From positions 310,001 through 374,000 of the forward strand of contig CBFFRQ010000031.1 in assembly GCA_965644315.1 (NCBI GenBank): a DNA stretch of 64,000 bases, in the 5' to 3' direction. This document shows, in pieces, positions 20,046 through 30,019 of this stretch. This DNA comes from Caecitellus pseudoparvulus (Eukaryota > Bigyra: Bicosoecida). The notes under the pieces were generated by a model, which saw nothing but the letters and a program-made list of their open reading frames with translations, had not been told where the DNA came from and ran no database searches. Each line of letters begins with the position of its first letter. The first letter of the stretch is position 1. Made by a program: the position numbers and the translations under genes.

Positions 20046-22259
20046 ATGGCTGCAGTCTGCGCCTGGCGTGGCAGGTGCGCCATCCTCCAATGCCTCTTCC
20101 TCGTCGCCCTGACGAGCGCAGCGCCGTATAACGGTACCAAGCATGAAACGGGGGGTGTCCACTTCCACCTGCATGCTCAGTGGTCACACCTGCTGCGCCT
20201 GCGGCCCGTCTTTCCCATCCCTGACGCAGGGCAGGTGTTGACGCTGCCGCTGCACCCTTCCGAAACGCAGCATGCCCCTGGCCCTCTCGCAGCCCTCCAC
20301 ACGGTGCGCCTGCACGACTTCTACCACCCCAACATGCAAGATGTTGAGGTGCTCCTGGTCCACAGCGGGGAGACGCTCGTCTTGCACAACGGCGCGCTCA
20401 TGCACGGGCCGGCCTCTGCCGGGCACAGCGAGGAGCTGGCGTTTCGCTCCCTGCAGCACACAGCCACGGTCCTTGCAGATGCAAACAGCGTGCAAGGACT
20501 GGGCATCAACCTCGACTTTCAGGAAACACAGGGAGCCAACGCTGCCCTAGGTCGGCAGGCGCAACAGAGCTCCACAGCGTTCGGGCGGCACGCGGGGCTG
20601 GCGGTGGACGGCAACGTGCACGGGCACTTCTCAAGCGGCAGTGTGACCCACACCGGAGGACGCGGCGCGGACCGGAGCCAGCCATGGTGGCAAGTGCGCC
20701 TGGACTCCCCAACACCCGTTCGATACGTCCGCCTGTTCAACCGGCAGCTGCAGGGCACCGCGCCTGAGGTGCAACGGGTGACCTCAACCCTGGGCTGTAT
20801 CCCGCCGTTCATTGGCGAGCCCACCTTCACTCTGGCAGCAACTGCCGGCCCCCGGGCTGGCATGACACAGCCCATCCTCGCTAGTGCCGTGGCCATGATG
20901 GCGGATGAAGTGGGGCAGGTGGGCAGCGGTAGCGGCCCTGGCGAGTCCATGCAGGCAGCGCTGCAAGAGCTGGACTTCCTCGGCCACGTGGATGTGTCAG
21001 TGCAGCCCGCACCGTGTGCGCTGAGCAGCGGCAACACTGGGCAGCAGTGGGACATCACCTTCCTCACGTTCCTTGGCGATGCCCCTGAGCTGCAAGTCAT
21101 TGCGCGGTCTGCAGGCGGTGGCGAAGTGGCCGTCTCCACCGTCCGCCAAGGCACTGCCAACGAGTGGTACAATGGCGAGGACCTGGAAGGCCACATGGAG
21201 GGTGCGCTGTTCCCCTGCACTGTGATGGTGCTGTCAGCCAGCGCAGCGGCAGGCCTGCCCGCCCATGGCGGCCTGAGCGAGGCCAGGGCGGCAGCCTCGT
21301 GGTGGACATCCGTGCCCGGCACCACCCCCAACAACTCCATGATGGGCCGTGACGCCTGGCAGGAAGAGGTCTTGGTGGAAGTACCTGCAGGCGTGGTGGG
21401 GGATGTCGTCCGCGTGCAGCTGGAGGGGGAGGGCTTCTTGTCCCTGGCGGAGGTGCAAGTGCTGCAGGCGCCCGAGCGCTTGCTCAGCTTCCACAATGGA
21501 CCGCGCAGACTCGGGCCAAGCTCCGACTTTGCTGCTGTTGCCGCCATTTCCCAGCGCCTGCAGGGCACGCCCTTGCACGGGCCATGGGTCCTCATGCTGC
21601 GAGACACTCGCGCCCAGGAGTGGGCAGGGGGCGCCGCCGCGGCATCCAAGGACCTGCGGCATGGCGCCGGCTCCCTGGGGCTGTGGTCAGCCCACGTGCA
21701 GCTGCAAGATGGCCGGTCCCTGCACCTGCACCCAGACGTCATGCTGCACATCCACACTGTGCCCACGGTGGGCAAGCTGTACGAGGCCAATGCCTCGCTC
21801 TTTGACTTGCCGGCCACTGCCTGGGCTGCGGCAGGCACTCGCGGCCCCCAGCTTGTGCCCACACCAGGCACTGAGCCTCACAGAGCGGTCTGCAGGGCGC
21901 CAACCGAGTCCTGCCGTGAGCTTGGGGTGGGCAGCATCCTCAGCATGCAGTGGGACGGCGGGCTGGTGCCGTCCTCGCAGCGGCTGACAGTGCACGGCAA
22001 CGCACTCGCTGTCGTGTACGAGCCGCCCAGCCCGGACTGGGCAGGCAGCACATCATTCCAGTACACCACTGTCGTCAACGGCAAGCACAGCGCCCCTGCC
22101 ACTGCGCACATCCATGTGGAGCCGTGCAAGACCGCTGACTGCGGTGCACGCCCCAAGCCCGGCAGCTCCCCCGTGGCGTGGAGTCTGTGGCAGCAGATCC
22201 ACGGGACTGCCGCCCCCCAAGCCGGCAGTCCGGGGACGCAGTGGTGGCTGCAAGAGTGA
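20046..22259 (+). CDS. Secreted fucolectin (F5/8-type) protein with flanking P-domain-like halves
   Basis: 737 aa. An N-terminal signal peptide ends near residue 25 (LFLVALTSAAP). Residues about 170-240 show the fucolectin/F5-8 start: QSSTAF, LAVDGN, GSVTHTGG, PWWQVRLDS and YVRLFNR. The end of that fold, VVRVQLEGEGFLSLAEVQV, comes only at about 455-475, so roughly 170 residues are inserted in it. Before and after are segments resembling the two halves of a proprotein-convertase P domain: MQDVEVLLVHSGETLVLHNG and LHGPWVLMLRDT followed by GSLGLWSAHVQL. Probably an extracellular or endomembrane glycan-binding protein; no protease domain is present. The start at 20046 is chosen because it gives the signal peptide. 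The stop overlaps GAATGCAC. Confidence 0.75.
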   Translation: MAAVCAWRGRCAILQCLFLVALTSAAPYNGTKHETGGVHFHLHAQWSHLLRLRPVFPIPDAGQVLTLPLHPSETQHAPGPLAALHTVRLHDFYHPNMQDVEVLLVHSGETLVLHNGALMHGPASAGHSEELAFRSLQHTATVLADANSVQGLGINLDFQETQGANAALGRQAQQSSTAFGRHAGLAVDGNVHGHFSSGSVTHTGGRGADRSQPWWQVRLDSPTPVRYVRLFNRQLQGTAPEVQRVTSTLGCIPPFIGEPTFTLAATAGPRAGMTQPILASAVAMMADEVGQVGSGSGPGESMQAALQELDFLGHVDVSVQPAPCALSSGNTGQQWDITFLTFLGDAPELQVIARSAGGGEVAVSTVRQGTANEWYNGEDLEGHMEGALFPCTVMVLSASAAAGLPAHGGLSEARAAASWWTSVPGTTPNNSMMGRDAWQEEVLVEVPAGVVGDVVRVQLEGEGFLSLAEVQVLQAPERLLSFHNGPRRLGPSSDFAAVAAISQRLQGTPLHGPWVLMLRDTRAQEWAGGAAAASKDLRHGAGSLGLWSAHVQLQDGRSLHLHPDVMLHIHTVPTVGKLYEANASLFDLPATAWAAAGTRGPQLVPTPGTEPHRAVCRAPTESCRELGVGSILSMQWDGGLVPSSQRLTVHGNALAVVYEPPSPDWAGSTSFQYTTVVNGKHSAPATAHIHVEPCKTADCGARPKPGSSPVAWSLWQQIHGTAAPQAGSPGTQWWLQE

Positions 22260-22387
22260 ATGCACGAGGGGCTGCGCAGGGTTGCATTGGACACCGGGTG
22301 TTGCGGGTGCAACGCCCCCCCACGCGGGGGGGATGTGAACCAGGCGCAGAGCCGGGTAGACTCCACGCCCACAGCGTGTTGGTCCGT

Positions 22388-23281
22388 TTAACGGTTGGCC
22401 TTGGCCACGCGCTCGATCTCGTCCTTCTTCTTGATGGCAGCGCTGTTGATGGTGCCCTTGGAGCAGTTGATCACCTCATCAGCCAGGCACTCGGCGGCAG
22501 ACTTGATGGTGCGGAAAGAAGCGGCACGGGCGCCGTTGGCCATCAGGTACAGGGCCTGGTTGACACGGCGGAAGGGGGCCACATCCACAGCCTGGCGGCG
22601 CACGACACCAGCAGAGCCAATGCGAGTGGAGTCCTCACGGGGGCCACCGTTCACGACGGCGTTGACGAGCACCTGCAGGGGGTTCTCGTCGGTGAGCAGG
22701 TGGATGATCTCGAAGGCCTGCTGCACGATGCGCAGGGCAATCTGCTTCTTGCCGGTGTTGCGGGCCTTGAACATCAGCGCGTTCACCAGGCGCTCCACGA
22801 TGGGGCACTGGGCCTTGCGGAACTTCTTGACCTGGTAGCGGCCGCCAGTGTGGGGCAGGTACACAGCCTGGTCCATCTTCACGGCGATCCAGTCCTCCAG
22901 GGCGATGTCGCCGACCTCGACGTCATCGTAGGACCCTGTGGCGTGGGGGGAATGACGCGATGCAAGGCTGCTAAGCGTGGCAAGCGGCACAGGGAGCGCC
23001 CCCTGCTGCGCAATCGAGGCATGGCAAACGAGGGGAGGGGCAGGGCAAATTCCGCATCACACCGCCAGCGCCACCGAACACCCACGGCGCTTCACGGCAC
23101 TGGGCGAGATGTACACGGGCAGGGAGGGCTGTCATAGGTGCACAGCAGCCCTGACTGGCAGTGTCAGCCCCTCCCGCCACCTGCCCCACTCGCCCACACC
23201 AGCTGCTCCCACATGCTGCTCTAAGGACGGCCGCCGTCACTCACACTTGCCAAAGAGCTTGATGTCGGACTCGGCAGCCAT
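22388..23281 (-). CDS. RPS5: 40S ribosomal protein S5 (uS7)
   Basis: Core protein of the 40S head at the mRNA exit/E site. Model: exon 23281-23245, 309-nt intron (donor GTGAGT), exon 22935-22388, 194 aa, the usual family length. The junction rebuilds IKLFGKWSYDDVEV, as in eukaryotic S5. Near-invariant blocks follow: [13 protein letters not shown]-type sequence ([19 protein letters not shown]), [40 protein letters not shown] and the C-terminus [14 protein letters not shown]. The intron is the longest resolved in the window and lies 12 codons into the gene, the usual place for ribosomal-protein introns. Divergent from the RING ligase gene across 336 bp. Confidence 0.98.
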
Positions 23282-23617
23282 GGCTGAAACGGATGTAGGG
23301 TACGAGCACTACAACCACAAAGGATCAGAGGGTCAAGCTGCTGGGCGTTCACAAAAGTGCTGCGAGATGGGCATTTTGTGCACCCGTGGGGTCCATTTCC
23401 CGGTACGCGAATGATGCATTTTTGAGTTTTGCCAGTCCAGGAGCACCCCACGTGGCAACGCAACTATCCCAAGCCCAACAGACCCCACGCCAGACAGGCT
23501 GCGACGAACATCGGGTGCAGTGGTCCCCTGCATCGTCTTCCACCATTGAAAGGTTCACTTGAACCCAGTCCGTGGTGCGGCGGGGCGCGTTTCGGCGGCG
23601 TTTCGGGTACCTCGCAC
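23282..23617. promoter_or_regulatory. Shared divergent promoter, RPS5 / RING ligase, with GTTTCG doublet
   Basis: 336 bp between divergent starts. It is less GC-rich than the flanking coding sequence. A direct repeat GTTTCGGCGGC-GTTTCG (first copy from 23589, second from 23600, spacing 11 bp) ends about 13 bp before the RING-ligase ATG. No TATA box or RNA gene seen. Confidence 0.4.
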
Positions 23618-24436
23618 ATGTCGGCCGAAGCACAAGACGCCAGGCGCCGGTCGTCCGTGGGGGACAGTGAATTCCAGTGCAACATCTGCCTGGAACCTGT
23701 TCAGGATGCAGTCGTGACACAGTGCGTCGTTCCCAGCGCCGCGAGGGCCTCGTAGCCGCTGGTGCACATCATATCCCTTCCACGCTTCCTTCCAGATGTG
23801 GACACTTGTACTGGTGAGCCTGCGCCTGCTCAGGCTGCAGTCATGTCACACCAAGCACTGTCAGCCTCCCTCCGTGGCAGCTGGGGCTGCCTGTACCAGT
23901 GGCTGAACATGGGCCGGCAGTCGTGCCCCGTGTGCAAGGCTGGCGTGACCCGGGAAAACATCATCCCGCTGTACACCAGTGGCTCCGGGGATAAGGCATC
24001 CCACCCAGCGTGAGGCCTGCGCAGTCATGTGTGCCTTGCGGCACCCCCCCTGCAGCTCTGCCGCCGTGCTCCCCCTCCCCGCAGATCCGCCGACCACGCG
24101 CCACAGGCAGCCAAGGCGACCGCGCCTGGCGCCGTGCCACCTCGGCCCACCGCCCCAAGACCAGCCCAGGCGGCAGAGCCGGCATCCTCCCCGCAGCCCA
24201 GTACACACACAGGCACACCAGGCCAGTGGGGCAACACGCAGGTGTTCATGGGCTTCGGGCTGTTCCCGTCCCTCATGGGGCTGCACTTCCACACGATGTG
24301 GGGGGGGGCCGGCACGCCTCCCCCCACCGGCGCCCCGCCCCAGCCCCAGTCCGAGGAGGAGCGCCACCGTGCACAGGCAGCCATGTTCATGCAGATGCTC
24401 GCCCTCGTCATCACCGTCTTTCTGCTCTTCTACTGA
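23618..24436 (+). CDS. RNF185: RNF5/RNF185/RMA-type ER-membrane RING E3 ubiquitin ligase
   Basis: Tail-anchored E3 ligase of ER-associated degradation. Model: exons 23618-23721, 23796-23813, 23881-24009 and 24085-24436, 200 aa. The C3HC4 RING is complete only after splicing: C21, C24, C36, H38, C41, C44, C56 and C59 (CNIC, CGHLYCWGC, CPVC), followed by [13 protein letters not shown] as in this family. Exon 2 is only 18 nt and supplies CGHLY. A Pro/Ala-rich linker leads to a segment with [11 protein letters not shown] and a C-terminal transmembrane helix (about 180-198, [13 protein letters not shown]). Donors are GTGCGT, GTGAGC and GTGAGG. The stop is 21 nt from the end of EFL1 on the other strand. 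Confidence 0.92.
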
Positions 24437-24457
24437 GCCAGCGCAGCCCAGGCACGC

Positions 24458-27400
24458 TCACTTCTTGCGGGCCAGAGTGCGCTGCTTCTCCGCGTGCACG
24501 ACCACTTTGTCTTGAGTCTGCAGACCCTTCCGGGTGCGGGAGGCATCCATGTACCGCCGGGCTGTGTTGCGCATGTGGGAGGCGGTGGCGGACAGCTCAA
24601 CCACAGAGGTGCCCTCGGGCGTCTCTTCACCCGCCCCTCGCAAGGAGAAGGGGTCGCTGTCAATCACCTGCCAGTGCGAGAACTGCATCTGGGGCGCAGA
24701 GGCGGCGCCAGACGTCGCATCCCGCAGGTCCTGTGCGAAGCCCAGGGACTCGTGCACTGGCAGGCGCGCGACGATGAGGAAGGTGGTGGTGCCAGAGATG
24801 ACGTCCTGGTGGTCCACCTCTCCCCGGCGCTTGCTCAGGATGGCGTACAAGTTCCCCAGCTGCTCCCCGCCCCCTGAGCGCCCCCCTGAGCACTGCAGCT
24901 CCGTGCGGTACACCGGCTCCACCAGCCGAGCCCCGTGCAGGGCCACACCGTAATGCAGCACAGCCCGCATGGCTGCCGTGGCAGCCAGGGCCACGGAGCC
25001 CATGGGCACGGCGCCTGCGGGAGGGATGTCGATGTCCGCCCCGGCGATGTCGGCGCACACCCGGAACAACGGCTCGGCGGTGATGGGGCCGCTGCGGCAC
25101 GCCAGCTCGAAGCCCTGCAGCAGAGCCGCCCGGATGCGTGGGTCGCGCAAGGCCAGCTCCCCTGGCCGGGCGCCGCTGCTGTCCCCCGCAGCGGGCACCT
25201 CCCCCGCCAGCAGTGGCGTCAACTGCGGCACCGCTGTAGCAGACAGCAAGCACGAGCCCGCCGCGTCCACGCCCAGCAGGCTTTGCAGGCGGGCTGGCCA
25301 GGCGGTGTCGGCTGCCAACACGTCCTCGTCAGTGGCCATGAGCTCCAGCGCCGCAGCGGCCTGCACTTTGGCTGCGTGTTCTGCAGCGGTGTCTGGCGCG
25401 GCCGCCTTGCCCCTTCGCCCACTGCGGGAGGACGCCACCAGCACCGAGGCGTGCTCCTGCACACCCTGCGCCACCTTCTCTGGAACCGGGGACAAGGCCA
25501 CGTGCAGGGTGACGCTGGGGCGAGGGCCGTCCGCACTGGCGCCGCCGTCCACGCCTATGGTGGACGTGGCACACAGACAGCCGACCTCCGCGTCCCAGCG
25601 CACCTCAGTGGAGGCCACAGACGCACTGACGCCAGCGACAGATGCTCCGGGGCACGGCAGGGCAGCCAACAGGCTGGGCGGGGCTTCGGGCAGGGACGCC
25701 CCTGTGGCCTTGTCGCCGCCTGCCGCCTTCTCCTCCTCGTCCCCATCGGCTGAGGGATCACTCGGCGTGGCAGCGGAGCGCAGGGCGGCGGCCCGGCGCA
25801 CCAGAGCGGCCCCCACGCCCCGCAGCGTGGAGGAGTTGGTGGCCAGGGTGATGGTCTCTCGGAACGCCAGGACGGGGGGTGACACCTCCACCTCCACCTG
25901 TGCGAAGCGCTTCACCAGGTCCTCCACGCAGTTGGCCAGGTGCAGCTCCCCCACCGCCGCCAGCTGCAACTCACCGTCCGCGGAGACGCCGATGGAGGCA
26001 CAGGGGTCGGCCTGGTTCAGGAGCTGCAGGCCCCGCTGCAGGGCTGGCATGTCCCCCACTGACTTGGCGCTGACAGTCACCTTCAGCAGGGGCGTGGACT
26101 GCGTGGGCATGCTGGCGAAGGAGGGGCACAGCGGGGACGTGCTCAGCGTCGCCTGCTTCATGAGGGAGCTGCTGAGCCCGGACAGGCACACGACGTTACC
26201 CGCGGGCACTCCAGGCAGCGGGTGCACATCCCGTCCCATCATCAGCCCAGGCTGCACGTGGGACTGCACGTGCACTGCCACGACATCGTTCAAGCACAGG
26301 GGCAGGCCTGGCCGGGCCTGCCCTGTTCCGGGTGGGGAGATTAAGAACAGCCGCTGCCCAGGCCGGATCGTGCCGGCAAACACCCGGCCAAAGGCGTAGA
26401 AGCGCTCCGTGCAGGCGGCGTGGGCTGCTTGCAGGGTTCGGAAGGAGTCCGTCATGCCTTCGTCCATGCAGGCCAGGGCCTCCTCCACAGGCACCTCGGC
26501 GTCCTCTTGGGAAGAGGGCAGGTCCAGCGCGGCGGCGACGTCCTGCACCTGCGCCGGGGTCAGGTGGCTGCTCTCCTCCTCTTGGTCTGACGGCGCCCTG
26601 GCCAGCTCCACGCCAGAGGGAGCTGGCTGGGCCACCAGCTTGGTGATGAACACCACAACTGGCGCGTCGTCAGAGCTGTCACACTCAGCGATGGCCTTGA
26701 TGACGGCCTCGCGCCGCGCCTGTGCCTCGGGCGGAGCGCCAGTCAGCGGCAGTGCGCCGCTGGCCACCCCCTTGCCCAGCAGGATGTCCAGGCGCTTTGC
26801 CTGCGCCTCGGCAGGGGACGGCAGGCACCGCGCCACCATGGACAAGACAGCCTTGGACAGCGGCAGCCATGCCCGCATGAGGGACTTCACCCGCGTGGCG
26901 CCTTCAGGGTGCTCCAGCGCCTCATCGGGAACGTCCAGGTTGAACGCCGCCACCACCTTCTGCATGCGCTTGACACTGGGGCGCAGCTGGGCCGCCGCGT
27001 ACACGCGCCAGATGGACGTCAGCACGTACTCCACGAACATGGGGGAGCGTTTGGAGTCGGGTCCGGCAGGCAGGAAGGTGCTGGTGCCCTTCTTCAGGGC
27101 GTGCGGGCCCCACAGGTGCCGCCGCAAGTCCCCCCGGGGCACTCCCAGCTTCTCGCTCAACAGCCCGGCGAAGTCGTCCAGGGAGAAGGCCCACCCCGCC
27201 CCTGCGCTGGCAAAGACGACGTTGCCCTTCGTGGGGGAGAAGAACAGCCGCCGCTCCTCACGGGCAGCGGCGTCGGTGCCGAAGGCCGCCAGGCCGCTGC
27301 CCGACCCCTCTGCCTCGGCAGCGTCCGCCACCTCGATCTGCCGGGCAGAGAGGAGGGAGGACGCCGCGACGTTGACGTGCTCCAGCACGCGCTGCATGCG

Positions 27401-28087
27401 GCTGTACGCGTCGGCTGGCGTCATGCCCAGCTCGGTGATGAGGCGGTCCACTTTGTTCAGCACGAGGCACGGCATGACGCCGTCCTCCCACGCCTGAGCC
27501 AGCACCGCGTGTGTCTGCACGCACACGCCTTCCACGACGTCCACCACCAGCACGGCACCGTCACACACGCGCACGGCAGTGGACACGTCGGCTGAGAAAT
27601 CCACATGCCCAGGGGAATCCACCAAGTTGATCAGGTACGGCACTGCCTTGGGCACGCCAGCCTCGCCTGCCTGCCGGAGCTCACGGTAGGGCACGTCTTT
27701 GTGCACCAGGGTGATGGAGCTCGCCTTCATCGTGATGCCACGCCGCTGCTCCTCCGGCCTGTGCAGGCACGCCAGAGAACAGTGTGCAGGTTCGAGAGGG
27801 CACGGTGGGCGGAAAGCGCAGGGCGCCACGCACATTGAGTCCATGTACCGCAGCTCGCCTGCAAGTTTGGACGATATGATGCCGTTTGACGTGATGAGTC
27901 CATCTGTCAGCCTGTCGTAGCGCCACAGCGGGGAGGGGAGGCCTGCAGCTCTCCGCTGAGCATGCAGCATTTTCCGCACTCACGTTGTCTTGCCGTGGTC
28001 CACGTGCGCCAGGATGCACACGTTTCGGATGTTCCGCTTGGACTTCTGGAGCTTCATCAGCACCTCTGTGGGTAGTTGATGGGCCAT
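24458..28087 (-). CDS. EFL1: Elongation factor-like GTPase 1 (60S maturation)
   Basis: EFL1/Ria1 works with SBDS to evict eIF6 from cytoplasmic pre-60S subunits. Model: exons 28087-27984, 27911-27834 and 27758-24458, 1160 aa (human 1120). G1 AHVDHGKTT is formed across intron 1. LTDGLITSNGIISSKLAG, then PEEQRRGITMK (switch I), DSPGHVDF (G3) and NKVDR (G4) follow. An EFL1-typical long insertion with acidic and Ala-rich sequence lies after the G domain, and domains II-V follow to a C-terminal VVHAEKQRTLARKK. LAGELRYMDS distinguishes it from eEF2. Introns are 72 and 75 nt, both within the first 60 codons; the remaining 1100 codons are intronless. Confidence 0.93.
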
Positions 28088-28548
28088 GGTGCGCGCTGAA
28101 CCAGTGCCCCGTGCACAGCCGCCGTCCAACAACAAGTACCCGCCGCGCAGGCAAGCTGCGGCTGGCACACTCGCTGCAAAGAATGTGCCAAACAAGCGGC
28201 AGACAGGGACGCTCGCAGTTCCGTCAGTTTTGGCAAGACAGCGCAACAGCCTGGTGTGCAGGCGTCCCCCCTCCCAAGCTTGGTCTCCTGCACAAGAGTG
28301 ACTTCATGCTCTTCCCACCAGGAGGTGCTCAAGCACCTCAAGGCTGCTGGCTGCAGAGACCTTGCTTGAGCACAACCCACATTCACACCCAAAACTCAGT
28401 CCATCGGAAGGAGTCAGTCACCCAGTGCTCTTTCCCATTGCGTGTTGGGGCTGCCTATCCAGCCGACTTGCGTTGCGTCGCCTGCGCAAGTAGCTGCTGT
28501 AAGCCAGCGCACACCACACCACACCCGTCCACTGCGCGTGCGGTCGCC
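28088..28548. other. Divergent intergenic region, EFL1 / IST1
   Basis: 461 bp between two divergent start codons. It contains AT-richer stretches but no RNA gene, repeat or ORF with family features that I can recognise. Presumably both promoters and 5' UTRs. Confidence 0.45.
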
Positions 28549-29985
28549 ATGAGCTTCCTTTCCAGCCTCTTTGGGGGCTTCGACATGGCCACATTCAAAC
28601 CTTCCCTAAAAATGTCTGCCAGGCACCTCAAGCTCGTGCGTTCGCTGCGCCGGCGGCCGTGGAGACAAGTCCGCGAAACGCGCGCACGCAGCTGGGAGGG
28701 CTACGCCCCGCCTCGGCACGCTCACGCGACACCAGACCATCCGCCCCTCCGTCACAGATGCGGTCAAAACGAATCGAAGGCGTGAAGAGTAGCAAACGAG
28801 AAATCGCGCTGCTCCTGCAAGCTGGTGAGCGGAGCGGTGCACCGTGCCCTGCTCTGGCTCCACAGCACCGTCGCCGTACTCTTGCCCTGCCCAGGGGAGT
28901 ACGAGAAGGCCCGAGTGAGAGTGGAGCCCATCATTCGGAAGGAGCATGAGCTGGACGCGTTCGAGATCCTGGAGCTCATGTGTGACCTGCTGCACGAGCG
29001 CTCCGCCGGCATCAAGATGGCGCAGACGCCACCCGCCGAACTGGCAGAAACGCTGCAGACGCTCATCTGGGCGACGCCTCGAGTGGCTGCGGAAATCACA
29101 GAACTGCGCACAGTGCTCACCCAGCTGCAGTACAAGTACGGCTCCAAGTACCTCCGCCACGTGCACGCGGCAGCAGAGGCAGCGGCCGCTGCGGCTCCCC
29201 CGCCCAATGTGCCGGAGGGCGTGCCTGCCCTGGCAGGCTTCGCCATGTCTGTCAATGGCCAGGTACTGCAGTACTTGAGGTTGGCAGCTCCACCTGTGGA
29301 GGAGGTGTCACGGTACCTGCGCCAGGTGGCAGAGCAGTACGGGGTGGGGCTGGACGAGGAGCGACTGCAGGAGGCGCTGCATAGCGCCTCTCTGCTGGGC
29401 AGATTCGCCACAGCGGCGCCCAAGGGGGAGGCAGTGCCAGCGGGTGCCCCAGCTGCCCTGTCAGTTCCAGAGGCTGGTGAGGGAGTGGGAGGGCCGCCTG
29501 CAGAGAGCGAAGAGGGTGATGGCAGTGGCGGAGGCGGTGGGTACTCTGCAGGCTACGATGACGGCTTCCGAGCTGCACTGGGAAAGTACGGGGGAGGAGG
29601 GCAGGAACAGGTCACCCTGCCACCCCAAGCTGCCCTCCCTTACCCGCCTGGGAGTGGCAGTGGGTTCCAGGACCCGTACGGGGCCAGCAGCACACCTGGC
29701 AGCTGCCAGCCGTACCCGTCCGCTGGGCATCCCGCTTCTCAGGCAGCCGCAGCGTCAACTGCACACTCAGCATTGGCGGGTGCCAGGTCCGATCTGCACG
29801 CGGGTGCGTCAGCCACGCCGGGCTTCCTGCCCACTGGCACTGGCCAGCCCTCCGCTGCGCCGTACCCGGAGGATCCCAGCGCAGCCAAGCAGGCTGCTGG
29901 CACAGGTGGCGGGCACGAGTCCACCCCCAGCTACGAAGACCTGGAAGCCCGTTTCAGGCAGCTGAAGGGCTCTTCCGGGCTGTAG
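28549..29985 (+). CDS. IST1: IST1-like ESCRT-III protein
   Basis: IST1 regulates Vps4 and ESCRT-III in endosomal sorting and abscission. Model: exons 28549-28635, 28758-28824 and 28895-29985, 414 aa. The ESCRT-III core is visible: FKPSLKMSARHLKL, then REIALLLQAG-EYEKARVRVEPII across intron 2, EILELMCDLLHER, TLIWATPRVAAEI and KYGSKYLRHV. A long Pro/Gly/Ser-rich linker follows. The last residues YEDLEARFRQLKG match a MIM1 motif (DLxxRLxxLK type) that docks on Vps4 and MIT domains. Introns are 122 and 70 nt, donors GTGCGT and GTGAGC. The core seems shortened between the first two helices compared with the human protein. Confidence 0.88.
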
Positions 29986-30000
29986 CGCCTTGGGCAGTGT

Positions 30001-30010
30001 GAATGCATTG
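30001..30010. promoter_or_regulatory. GAATGCATTG between convergent IST1 and bystin stops
   Basis: Lies 15 nt after the IST1 stop and about 10 nt after the bystin stop on the other strand. Both transcripts read AATGCA here. Second instance of the shared palindromic 3' element. Confidence 0.5.
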
Positions 30011-30019
30011 AGGCCTGCG

